From positions 119,210,945-119,274,944 of the forward strand of contig OW240915.1 of NCBI GenBank assembly GCA_933207985.1: a stretch of DNA of 64,000 nucleotides. The letters run 5' to 3'. A model generated the notes under the pieces. It was not told the origin of the DNA. It was given only the letters and a program-made list of their open reading frames with translations, and did no database searches. Shown here piece after piece: positions 31,551-42,790 of the stretch (the stretch's first letter is position 1; each line of letters starts with the position of its first letter). A program made the translations under genes and the position numbers. The DNA comes from Pelobates cultripes (Eukaryota > Chordata > Amphibia > Anura > Pelobatidae).

Positions 31551-31686
31551 AAGAGGTAGGCAAACTTCGACAGCCCAGATGTTGTTGACTACATCTCCCT
31601 TGATGCTTTGCCAGCATTATGCATGTTAGAGCATTCTGGGAGATGTGGTTCATGATATCTTGAGTGCCGTAGGTGGAGTACCCCTG
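31551..31686 (+). mobile_element. hAT-type MITE with 8 bp target duplication
   Basis: This 136 bp palindromic element has arms around GACTACATCTCCC and its complement. Flanks GCCTAGAA (31543-31550) and GGCTAGAA (31687-31694) match at 7 of 8 bases, the duplication length typical of hAT. Relatives lie at 54987-55124, 61160-61275 and 63474-63606. Confidence 0.78.
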
Positions 31687-31949
31687 GGCTAGAATATAGG
31701 CAGCTGCTTATTGGTCAGTGAACAACATCCATGTATGTTTGTCTGGTCTGCTTTAGTGTAGCTGTGCAGACCAGAAAGACTGCAGTTGTCTGTCAAATGC
31801 AGGTATGTGTCATGCTGTTTATAATCAGTTGGATAGCACCAGGGGGCTCCTGGCACCATGATCGATGCAGCGTTCATGTTAAAGTGTGTATGGTACGTCA
31901 CGATTTCATTTAGTTAATGGAAATCTCTGTCTCACTGACCTGTAGCTCA

Positions 31950-32492
31950 TATAATTTGAAACAGGACCCATCATTGTGACATGCTAAAGGAACTAAACTG
32001 GCTGTCGCTGGAATCCAGACGCACCCTTCATCTTTCCAGCCTTGTTTTTAAGAGCTTTTCTGGTAAACTCACACCCTACCTGAACAAAATGCTTTCCCCA
32101 GCTGTTCCCACTTTCTATAACCTCCGATCCAGTACAAGCACTTTACTTAGTCTACCTCAATACAAAAAGAAAGCGCCCGATCCTCCTTCTCCTACAGAGC
32201 GCCGCAATTGTGGAACGACCTCCCGCACAATTTAAAATCTTCCCTAAGCCTAAAGTCTTTTAAGAGATCCCTCTCTACATACCTCAAAACAGAATGCACA
32301 TGTCATGGTTGATTATATATTTCCTGCCTGTTCTATGTTAAATTTTTGTATATATTGTGTATTAATATTGTTTTTGTATTTTGTTGTACCTAATGTAACA
32401 ATGCAATGATTTGTGGACCCAGGACATACTTGAAAACGAGAGAAATCTCAATGTATCTTTCCTGGTAAAATATTTTATAAATAAATAAAATA
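31950..32492 (+). mobile_element. L2/Rex1-like LINE 3' end
   Basis: The plus strand encodes LKELNWLSLESRRTLHLSSL, then LVFKSF and YNLRSS: the C-terminal region after RT in L2/Rex1-type LINEs. A frame change precedes the usual WN-x-LP motif (the DNA near 32205-32230 supplies it in another frame). The 3' tail ends with TTTCCTGGTAAAATA and TAAATAAATAAA. The same tail occurs alone at 42720-42785. Confidence 0.75.
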
Positions 32493-32791
32493 ATATACAA
32501 CACCATAAGAAACCAGTGATTGCTTTATAATGTCCCCACCCTAAATCTTTTAATCATGGGACCTTGAAAAAGAACCTTTGAATTCAGGAATACATAATAT
32601 TTAGGAGAAAACCATGGCAGCCAGGAAGTGGCTAATTTCTAAAACCTATGTATATTTACATCCTCACTTGTAAATCCCTAAATCAACAACTATGAGATAT
32701 CTATCTATCTATATATCTATCTATATATCTATAAAAAGATTGGTTTGGAGAGCAGATCTTCTAGCAGAGCAACTCTCTCCTAAATCTGTAT
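32493..32791. other. Unique sequence with a TATC microsatellite
   Basis: A TATC-type microsatellite lies at 32697-32732. Otherwise I see nothing recognisable. Confidence 0.6.
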
Positions 32792-33138
32792 TTAAAGTGT
32801 TACTCCAATCACCATGACCACTTCAGTGGTTTGCTGTGAAATGCTGCACAGACTGAGTAACTCCATCGCTACTGGAAGTGGGATTACAGCATCGTGGGAT
32901 GTCATTAGCCCAAATTCTGATTCACAGACCCTCATTCATTGGCTGAGAACGGACAGCTGACACTTTCAGCCAATGAATGGGCATCAGTATCGACATCCGG
33001 CTTCTGCAGCTCCCAGAATGTTGTAAACCTGCCTGTATCAGGGACCCAGTGCCTGAAAGGTATGAGGGGAGTGTCACCAGGGTACTCCTGCTAGCACTAC
33101 AGTGGGCTGTGGTTATGGTGGTTGGAGTAACCCTTTCA
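32792..33138 (+). mobile_element. T2-like MITE with CACCATGACCAC subterminal repeat
   Basis: It starts TTAAAGTGTTACTCCAA and ends TTGGAGTAACCCTTTCA, giving inverted ends around TTAA (right copy decayed to TTCA). The subterminal CACCATGACCACTTCA recurs in several copies at 61.0 and 63.7-63.9 kb. It has no coding capacity. Confidence 0.75.
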
Positions 33139-33179
33139 GATCAAGTCCTACATAAAGCGCTTACTTAGAGAAGGCCATA

Positions 33180-33415
33180 TTGTGGCGATGAGGAGTGCTT
33201 TGTGTTACTTGTCTCTTAGTGCTAACTGCTCGAGATCGGATTTAAACCTAGACTGTAAGCTTGTTTGAGCAGGGTACTCCTCTACCTATTGTTCCTGTAT
33301 TATTTTGTAGAGGTCTCATTTATTTTGTTAAGTTTCCCACCGTTCGTAATATTGTAAAGTGCTGTATAATAAGTTGGTGCTTCATAAATACCAATAATAA
33401 TAATTTTAAAAAAAA
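33180..33415 (+). repeat. LINE-tail repeat ending in CAATAATAATAAT
   Basis: Sequence from GACTGTAAGCTTGTTTGAGCAGG to AGTGCTGTATAATAAGTTGG and a final AATAATAATAAT is the inverse orientation of the TATATAGCGCC repeats elsewhere. It is probably the 3' end of the same LINE-derived family. Confidence 0.6.
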
Positions 33416-34611
33416 CAAAAAAAACATTCGACAAGCCATGAGGGGATACAGTATACCGGGATGCCATCATCTCTGGAAATAAACTTTGGGTACCAGACAA
33501 TGAAATGTGAAAAGTTACACCAAGACAACCATGCAGTTGGAGATCTTTTCCACTTCAACTTAAAACGTGCCTGTCTATTCTGCACGAATCCAAATTAGGT
33601 AAGTAAGCCCCTAATGCCAAGGACTACATAGTTTGCTCTGCTATTTGTTAACTGTGGCATGCTATATAGTGTGCTCAGATTAGCAGCAGTCCCAGTTCCA
33701 ACACCATGTCTTTAGTATCCCGTAGAGCAAATAACATTCATTGTCCGTGAATGCAGATCACTCTATTGTAGTCTTTCTGCGTGTCCGAGGAGTGACGGGC
33801 CCCTACGATGGTTAATGGACTGCATTCTTTTCAAATCACACTGCATTAGATGCAGAACAAAAACAGCAAACTGGTCAGTTCAGCTAGTGTGGCAAATACA
33901 CTCAGGGTACTTAGAAGCCACCCAACCGAGCGGTATCTTTATGAGAAATCTTTTCTTTCAAAAGCCAAAATATATACAGAGATCTAATGAATTCCTGGCA
34001 GTTCAAGAACAGAAGCGTAATGTCTCTAAGCAGTTTTATACTTTTTAAATCAAGTTTGTGCTTAAGCTACAAGTTAAAAAGTAAAACAAAGTACTTTATT
34101 CACATTGAATTTCAATCTGAATGGTGACATTTGGGCTAAAAGAAGCCCAGAATAGAAGTTGAAGAATATTGCGCAAAATAAATGTGTAATTCTATTGGCA
34201 TTGTAAGGAGTAATAGCGGTATTTTAGAACAAACACATTTCGATCATGATTGGTTCTAGATTCCATCCCCAAAACCCGCTTTTACTGATGGCTGGAGACG
34301 CTGCAAAATGCTTGAACAACCAATCATGTCAAGATTTGGGAGCACATTTGAAAAATTGCCCAGTCTCCTAGGTATACCCGCTTATTAGTCTGTTAAACAT
34401 GCTCACTCGTTGACTTTACATTGAGACATCAACTCTAAAAGATATGCCGGCATATTGTCCTGTCTTCTAGAGATGCCACTTTGTAATAGCAGGAGGGGTA
34501 GAGTCAGGCATGTTTAAAGTGGTTGTTGATTAAACACTTATATCTCTAGGCTTATGGTGTTGAAAAGGGTATTAATGATCATAAGATCGGTTTAGAGTAC
34601 ATAGGGTTAAA
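33416..34611. other. Unique sequence, no gene seen
   Basis: I see no recognisable domains or repeats beyond A-rich runs. Confidence 0.4.
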
Positions 34612-35453
34612 CAGGGCCGGCATCAGGGGTGACAACCATTACTGTTACCGTCCACCCGGGCCCCATGTGTAGCAGTGGAACTGCCGCCGGTGCAGTTGCA
34701 CTGGGGCCAGCACGCTGATGGCCCTATATCTTGCGGTCATGTAATACCCTTTAAAAATGGTATCCGCACTGCAAGTATTACTGGGAGGAAGTGAGCTGCA
34801 TGTGTGTACCAGTATGTATGTGTTTCTCAGTATGTATGTGCAGGAAGTGTGTCTGTATGTGTCAGTATGTGTGTCAGTATGTGTGTCAGTATGTGTGTCA
34901 GTATGTATATATGTATGTTATTTATTATTTTTATTATGATCATTTATATAGCGCCAACAAATTCCATAGCGCTTTTATCGGTATGCTTGTATGTGTGTCT
35001 GTATGTCTGTTTCAGTATGTGTCTCTGTTAGCATGGATGTGTGTTTTTGTGTGTCTGTATGTGTATTCTGTGTCAATGTTTGAGTACCTGTGTATCTATG
35101 TGTGCGTCAGTGTATATGTCTGGGTATCAGTGTGTGTGGAAGTGTATACACTACACACAAATGCACACCTGCATTCAAACACCAACATTCACACACAAAT
35201 ACTCCCTACAAAAACATGCTTACATTTAAACATTTACATTTGAATGTGTGTGTATTTATATAGGTAGATTATACACACTCACACAATATACACACACTGC
35301 ATCCACAAAACACACACTACTTTCTTGTGGGCGGATTTGGAGGCGGGTCCTGTGGGCAGGATTTGGAAGTGGGCTTGGAAGGTGGGCTTAAAGCCTGGGG
35401 GGCCCAGACCTTGAGTTGTGTCAGGGGCCCAAACATTTCTGATGGCGGCCCTG
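34612..35453 (+). mobile_element. CAGGGCCG(G/C)CATCAG element, hAT-like
   Basis: The left end CAGGGCCGGCATCAGGGG and right end CTGATGGCGGCCCTG are inverted and imperfect. Flanks GGGTTAAA (34604-34611) and GAGTTAAG (35454-35461) agree at 6 of 8 bases, consistent with an old hAT-size duplication. Inside are a TATGTGTGTCAG microsatellite (about 34800-35150) and a TATATAGCGCC fragment (34935-34985). No transposase is visible. Confidence 0.65.
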
Positions 35454-36199
35454 GAGTTAAGTGGCAAAGCCCAATAAGAGACAGGGTAGAGTCAGTTCCG
35501 GGGCAAAAATCTAACTCCCCAACATTCTGAAACTTCAACAGCCAACACTGAATAAACACCAAAGAAAATCAATAGTAGACCATAACTAGTCTATCGGGAC
35601 GCAGGTGGGAAGGGGTGAGCCAGTGACGCAATAGAGGGCAGGTCTGCCTAGTGAGGGGACAGGACCACCCATCTAACTGACAGGTTTGTCAATCCCACAA
35701 TCCAGCCCACCGAGGGAGGACCATGCAGGGAGCACTATTTCAGTGCTCTCTGCATGGTCCTTGCACCCCGAACATAGTGCTCAAGCGTCAAATGATACAT
35801 TCACGCTGATTGTTGGAGACTGTTCCCTGTTGGGAAGGTGGGACAGGATTCAAAAATCGTGAATGTCGCGCTGAAAGGCTGACGTTTGGGAGACCGGGCT
35901 ATAATCACGGAAATTAAAGCGTTAGCATGTGACTTATTTTCTGAAGATAAGCAAACTTTGAACATTAACTAAAGTGGACGGCAACCTCAATCAACAAGCT
36001 CAATGGTAAATGAGCATAACAAGCAAAAAGTAAGGCAGGCTGTAAAAACATAAGGAAACTAGGAAAATTAATTTCTGTACTTTTTGAAAAACAATTTTAG
36101 TGTTCCAGATTTATGGGGGTTGTCAGAGGCTTGTTGAAGTTGACTGTGGTTGTACCAGGTTAAAGTACTAGGCTGCTGAGCCCTTTACTACTCCCTCTT
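35454..36199. other. Unique sequence with one strong hairpin
   Basis: GGACCATGCAGGGAGCACT (35718-35736) pairs with AGTGCTCTCTGCATGGTCC (35742-35760) with one mismatch and a 5-base loop. It may be the core of a short foldback repeat. Nothing else is recognised. Confidence 0.6.
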
Positions 36200-36560
36200 C
36201 AGTCTTTATCCATAGAATGGATATTAGTATGCGGATATAATAAACTGCAGATTGCATGGCATCAGCAAGCAAAATTCCTCCCAGGCAGGGTGACGAACAG
36301 CCAGGAATGTGTGCATTTTACAGCTGAACTTTCCGCTGACCTTATTAACGAAATGAATGGATTAGTTCTCCAGAAGGTCACCTGTGAAGGTCACCAGTTC
36401 AGATTAAAAAATCTTAACGGGGGACTAGCCCATGATCTGTGATTAATTAGCCTCTGTTTAACCGCAGAGGAAATAAGTCTAAATAACAAGGTCTAAACCA
36501 TGACCTGCGAAATCACAAACCAAATTTATTCTCTGCAATATTTACCGGCCAACTGAACTC
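36200..36560. promoter_or_regulatory. Candidate conserved regulatory segment
   Basis: This low-repeat stretch has two copies of AAGGTCACC separated by TGTG (about 36374-36395), each containing an AGGTCA nuclear-receptor half-site, and the first overlapping an E-box (CACCTG). TGATTAATTAGCC-type homeobox words follow near 36440. Conservation cannot be tested here, so regulatory function is only a suggestion. Confidence 0.2.
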
Positions 36561-38276
36561 TGAAATCATAAAATACATGGTCTCAAATCATTTTTTTTCC
36601 TTCTTCCCCACCCACTTTGTACTGTTTTCTTTATTTGTCTCTTGTCCAGCTGCAAGCTGTACTCGATTTCCTCGATTTCCCTTAACCCTGCGAGCATACA
36701 TAAAATCGTACTTTCCTTCCCATTCTGCAGAGTATTGCCCTGCAAAAATATCTAAAACATGCCCCCCTCCCCCTCTGCCCCTGCATGTCTAGGCGGGTAT
36801 GTCTGACAATAACACCAATTTATTTTGTCTTCAAATACATTTCAAAACTTGTATTCGCATTCCTACACTTGACATACATTAGCTGTTCATCTTGAGCATG
36901 CATTTAAAATGAGATACCCAGTGTTCGCTGTCTCACTAGGCAGTTCACGAAGAGACACTACCCATTGAACCCAAGATAAAAAGCTACCTGCAATATGGCC
37001 GAATGGTTTTTGGTTTTAGTCTTGAGAATGCTAAGAAAAAAATAAACAACTCTCTCTCTCTTTTATCGTATCCTCAAAAAATATTGAATTCTTTTTTGTT
37101 TAGTATTTTTAAACCAAAAACATTCAGCCATATTGCAGGGAGTATATATATCATATTAAATTATATATAAACAAACACAAAGCTAGAAGATAAAAGAATA
37201 AAAAATAGAAGTCGTATCCTGCAAGATTGCCAGATCCATCATGTTTTCTTGGATATATAGCTCTTCTTTATGCAGATTGCCACAAGTAAAAAAAGTGCTT
37301 CTCTGCACAATATATTATGATAAACAAATCAGCTAGTAAATCAAGACTTTAGGCCTTTTGGGATCACTGATTAATTTCCCTCCTGCAGAAAAGGCATTGT
37401 ACATTTGGCATGGCAGCACTTTTTAAGTATAAGCCAACAGCATGAAGTGATGAATGTCAAGGAAAATATTGCACTTTCAATCACTTATATAGCATAATAA
37501 GCAAAATAGCTAACTTGCGTAAACAGGATAAGGGGACCGAAGAGCCATCAGACACCTGGAAGCCTGGTCCAGACACAGCTGCCTCTTTTACACAAATATG
37601 TACGGTATACATCATGCACCGTTGCGAAACAACCCAGATTTATCCAGATGAGCAGATCTAAATTCTAAACATGAAACCAAGCATAGAAACCAGCAGCTCC
37701 CCCTGAATTTCAGATCTTGGTCTGCTGTGCTTACTCTGAAGCCATTGATCGCTGCCGTATAATGCTTTATGTCTGGGGACTCAGCAGGCTTGTGATGCCA
37801 GCAATTGTGCCATGCTGGTAACCTGTCAGACACAGGATGGGAAAAGCAGAATAAGAATTAACAGTATAAAATGTGTATCAAAGATAAAAAATAAAAAAAA
37901 TACTAGAACGAATGACAAGATTGAGGAATGATGACATATCACAAAATGCATAGAATGCTGAAGATATCATGTGTCAGATCGGATGTGTAATAGATTCAGC
38001 TGGGAATGATTAGAATGCCGTAAAAGTTACCAAACCAGCATGGTTATCTGAATCAATAGGGGATATTTACTCATGGTAATAAATCTGGGCGCCTCGTTTC
38101 TACGCAAATAGTGATGTCATGGTTTCCGAAAAAGTGACTGAAGCCATGAAAAATGTTTAAAAAAAAACCAAAAACACATTTTCAGGTACGCAGGACTAGA
38201 AATGAGTTCTAAATTCATAAATTTTTTCTAAATAAATTCATTAGCCCAATATCTTCCCTTCCATGTACCTATGGGG
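36561..38276. other. Unique AT-rich sequence with an inverted repeat
   Basis: CCTGCAATATGGC (36988) and GCCATATTGCAGG (37127) form the ends of an imperfect hairpin of about 150 bases, possibly a small MITE. No gene is recognised. Confidence 0.45.
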
Positions 38277-38859
38277 CAGGGGTCAGCAACCTATGGCTCG
38301 TATGGCACTCAATGAGCCTTTGTATAGCACTCAAGGCTGCTAGAGCCAAATCAGGACTCCCAGTTCCTATTATGAACTTCAGATATCTGCTTGTGCAACC
38401 TAAGAGGTTATTGCAGATGTTGAGAGACAAACCTCAATTTATGCATTGCACCACATCTCAGAGCCTTCCAGCATCTGTGCATGGCAATCCACACTGAAAT
38501 AGAGCAGCATCTGCCTGTGACCGGTAACTGACCATACTCAACCCCAGGGAAGCTGCCCACACAGCAACATATAAACAGAGCTGCAGAATAGGTCACCCCC
38601 TCATACATAAAATACTAACAGCCCACACACACACACACACACACAATTCCCACAAACACCACTGACAATCCACATACAGGCACACACATAAACATACACA
38701 CAAACACTATGCTACAAAGCAACTGCAGCACCCATAAAAATAACAAGCAGAATATGGCAACATACACACCTCAATTCAAAAAATACAATAGGACCGGCAC
38801 GCCAAGTGACTTAAAGATCTTGTTTTAGCACAGTGCTACTAAAAGGTTGTCTGCCACTG
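38277..38859 (+). mobile_element. hAT-type non-autonomous element with imperfect 8 bp duplication
   Basis: The left end CAGGGGTCAGCAACCT resembles the inverse of the right end AGGTTGTCTGCCACTG. Flanks CTATGGGG (38269-38276) and CTATAGGC (38860-38867) agree at 6 of 8 bases. The interior includes a CA tract (38624-38644) and no transposase. Confidence 0.6.
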
Positions 38860-41717
38860 CTATAGGCATGAAGAGGGACACTTGGTGCTAATGGCATCAG
38901 TCCTGTCCATGAAAGTTGCTAACCCTAGCTTCAAAGGGCATTAGTTTACCCAGACACGAGATGGGTATGGAACAGACATGTCTGGCTTTTTGCTTTCCAA
39001 CTTCCTAAGGCATGCAACGGAACACAGAATAATAATACAAATATCGAAGTGATGACTTTCCACTAGAAAGACCTTAAATATTGATAACTAGTTTTCTACT
39101 AAAATTATAAAGCACTGCAGAAAATGTCGGCACTATATAAATAATGGTGATAATTCAGAAACTAGCAGAGGAGTTACATATCATTAGTGCCATCTCTGCC
39201 ACAACCATAACAAGGTTTAAGATTCAGAAGTAAAATATTATAACTATTAAAAATACTAAATTGTTAAAAAGAACAGAAGCGTTTCGACATGTTTTATGCA
39301 AATTTGAATAATGTCAAGCCATTTTATCTGGCAGATACAACTTAATACTTTTCAACAGGGATTTCAGTCTTATGGATGCCAAATTTGGTTTAGTTTCTGT
39401 TGTGCCAAGATCAGCCAACTGGATTCCTGAGATTTGAAGTTATTAGTATATGCACTGGATGGGTAAGGTGATGGCTCTATGTTGGCATGCTGTGCAGACT
39501 TGGAAAGGCCACAGAGTCGGATAACTGGCCATTTAAGCAATTTAGCATTTAGAGAGATTGGTAAAACATTCTGGAGGTGACTTTCAAGGAGAAAGTGGTT
39601 AGATCACTAAGTGTCATAAAACCTCTCTTGTTTTTAATGCAATGGTCCCACACCTGTCCCTTCTCATTTTCCTCCAGCTGCTCCTTCTTGTACATGTTTT
39701 CCGCCAAAGAGATGAAAATATAAAACCAGTGGTCATGGGGACATTTCTGCAGCATTCTATGGCAGAGAACACAACAGTGGCAGTAAAATAATTTGCTCTT
39801 TCATCAGGGTCTGTGACAAGATAATAGAGAATCCTTAATGAGACATGACTCAATTAATGACTGCTGATCGGGACTAATGACCAAACAGATGGTTTCCTCT
39901 AAACACAGCCGAGGTAATTAACCTGCTGCTGATTTTCCGGTTCTGCTTTTCTTCAAGATAAAAATCACTGCTTGCATCCATAACAATGTGAATTAATCAG
40001 AGGTGTATGCAGGGCCATCGATACTGGGCTACCTGTCCTGAGTACTCTGCCCATTCAGGGAAAAGAGAAAGGTCAAGCTGTCCTAGTTATTATTCACCTA
40101 TGTTCCAAACTGGCCTGACATGCTTGAAAAATTGCTGTTGCTTTTCATGACCCACAGAGACCAGTGACGTCTTGTGGCCCAGAGAGACCGGTGACGTCTT
40201 GTGTCCCATAGGGGACAGTAAAATTTGAATCAATGACTCATATAGGTTTTTCTGAAGCCTTTAAAAAACTATGGAAAGTAACTGTGGCTGAAATTTTTCA
40301 AACAAAAATCTATCTTGCTACGCGAGAACAATTAGCGTGATTATTATAATGATTACTATTATCATCATATAGAGCCAACATATTCAGGAGAGATTTAGAA
40401 TATTTAGAAGGGACATTTTCGAAACAAAAGACTTTTGAGGAGGTAAAGTATACCCTGCTCAAAGGTGCAGAATCTACAAACTAAAATTTTCCAAATCAAG
40501 AGTAGCAGTAGTATTTGCTTCCTCACCTCTCAACAGCACGCATGTCTGACTTTGGCACTCCGACAGGTAATGGATTTGCTTAATACCATTCTCTCTAAAT
40601 TGTTTGAGGCATTTCTCATACAAAGCTTTATGTGGTATGGACATCCTCTTTATGTGTTTGGACAATATCTTTGGCTAAGTTATTCACGAACATGAACTCT
40701 ATATCTACAGATTATCAGTTAATGTCCAGAGATCATGGGGGACCATAGTTGCCAGTTACATTAATTGTAACCAGTGATGCACCAGATAATCTTGAATCTG
40801 ATAATACTAGTGATTTGCTGGATAACCAATCAATTATCTGGAAGATTGCACATTGTCCACTCAGTGATTTGACCAGCTATAATGCATTAAAGGAGTTTGA
40901 TAGACAGATTAGTAGACTATTGGATAATCAATGGTCTACTCTACTGCGTAAAGAAAATTAAGTTCTAAATCTCTATTATTTACAGCATCTGGGAGTCTTA
41001 TCCCTGCTCTCTTTTCCAAAGGCTTTAAATCTAGTGACATCATTTAGACTATATAATAAGCTATCCAAATTGGTTTGAGACCAGTTTGTACAAGCTCCCT
41101 TTCATCTCATATTCTACAAAAAGTCACACCCCTTTCCAGCTCTTCTTGGTATCGCTGGCTCCCATAGCAAGTTTCACGGCTTAACCACCTGCCAAGTCCA
41201 GTGATTGGCAGGGAGATGACGGGGCAAGACTTTACTGGGAATACTCCAAGCAGGAATTTTTATGCAAAAAAGACGACAAAAAGGAGGAGAGGGGTGTAAT
41301 TTAGCTTACATACAGACAAACAAAGCAGCGTCCACTGCTTCAGTATGCCATCTAGTCAATGTTTGTTTAGCATAGTCTCGTTTCAAGAGGTGATTTTATT
41401 TAATTGGAATACTGGGACTGAACTTTACCCACAGCAATAAATTGGTTAGGCGAAGCTCGAATTCTCTCCCAATCTTCTTAATGAAACATAAGACATTTCC
41501 TTTTTTTTGTGTCTACCATAACATATACAGTGTAACTCTGTTTTGAATTGTGTAAATGCAGTTCCAACATGTTGTCGTGTCTGACCTTTGCAATTTCTAT
41601 GCATGTTATTGCATAACAGATTAACCCCTTAGCTGCTATATATTTTATACAAAATAAATTACAAGGATCTTGCTCAAATGAGCTTATATTCTCATTAATG
41701 GTAAAGAGAATGGTAAC
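38860..41717. other. Mostly unique sequence, no gene seen
   Basis: A low-repeat stretch at about 39600-39990 is rich in TAATTAA, TGACTCA and TGCTGA words and might be regulatory. LINE-tail-like scraps occur near 39110-39160 and 40335-40385. Short open frames at 40465-40961 show no recognisable family. Confidence 0.4.
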
Positions 41718-41796
41718 TTAACCCCTTAAGGACCAAACTTCTGGAATAAAAGGGAACCATGACATGTCACACATGTCATGTGTCCTTAAGGGGTTA
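41718..41796. repeat. TTAACCCCTTAAGGAC palindromic MITE
   Basis: The 79 bp repeat runs from TTAACCCCTTAAGGAC to GTCCTTAAGGGGTTA, with a further CATGACATG/CATGTCATG palindrome in the middle. The ends are perfect inverted repeats. It carries no coding sequence. Confidence 0.8.
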
Positions 41797-42044
41797 GCTA
41801 CGAGTAACATTCATGTGAGAAACATGATGCAATGTAAATGCAGACGAATAGGAAACAATAGTTTGTACATTTTGAGTTTTCATTTTCAGCAGTAACAATA
41901 TGAACTAGGGAAGGCAGATTATGGAGGGGAGAAGAGAGCGCAATAAGGGTGAAAGGAGGTTGCAAGGAGGCTGAAAGATAGAGGAATGTACTTTGGGCTG
42001 AGGCTGAAAGATAGCAATGTACTTGGGCTAAATCTTCACTACAG

Positions 42045-42598
42045 TTAAAGGAGCACTATAGTGCCAGGAAAACAAATTTGTTTTCCTTGCACTATAGGGT
42101 CTTTAGGTCCCCCCTCCCACTGGGCTGAAGGGGTTAAAACCCCTTCAGCCACTTCCATTTCTCCAGCGCCGGGCTCCCTCGGCGCTGGGGAGCTCTCCTC
42201 CTTCTGCCGACGTCAGCGCCGAATGCACATGCACAGCAAGAGCCGTGCACATATTCAAACCGCCCATAGAAAACTATTACTCAATGCTTTCCTATGGACG
42301 TCCAGCGTCTTCTCACTGATTTTCACAGTGAGAATCGCAGAACCACCTCTAGCGGCTGTCAGTGAGACAGCCACTAGAGGCTGGATTAAACCTCAGTGAA
42401 ACAGTTAGCCTTTATCTAGGCAGCATTGACCAAAAAAAATACATCTAATTCGGTTGACAGCTGTTCAGCTCGTTTCAATTTCGTTCTTCAATCACCGTTC
42501 TACTGCAGAGAGAGGGGGCCAGTCACCTAAACAGCCACTTCAGGACTATGGGGTCAGGAATACATATTTGTATTCCTGACAGTATAGTGTTCCTTTAA
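42045..42598 (+). mobile_element. T2-type MITE, complete
   Basis: This 554 bp element has ends TTAAAGGAGCACTATAG and CTATAGT-type GTGTTCCTTTAA, with TTAA on both sides. Internal hairpins include CCAGGAAAACAAATTTG near the left end, CCATAGAAAAC/CTTTCCTATGG, CCTCTAGCGGCTGTC/GACAGCCACTAGAGG (about 42352-42383) and AGGAATACA/TGTATTCCT near the right end. Confidence 0.85.
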
Positions 42599-42790
42599 GC
42601 ATTCCTTCTGACTGATCTGTGGTTTAATATTTATATGATTTAGTGGCTGTCCCCAACCATCAATTTTTATTTTTTTTTAAGCCATGGACAGAAAATGTAA
42701 TTATGAGGCAAACTGTCATATTCATACTTGAATGTTAGAGAAATCTAAATGTATCCTTCCAAGTGAAATATTTTTTTAAATAAAAAATTC
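42599..42790 (+). repeat. Isolated L2/Rex1-like LINE tail
   Basis: AGAGAAATCTAAATGTATCC followed by TTCCAAGTGAAATA and TAAATAAA matches the tail at 32440-32490 with changes. Only the tail is present. Confidence 0.6.

Noticed and set aside
34757..35243. Cys/Val/Tyr-rich open frames
   Set aside because: They arise from the TATGTGTGTCAG microsatellite.
40465..40961. Possible transposon coding pieces on both strands
   Set aside because: No motif of a known family could be recognised on either strand.
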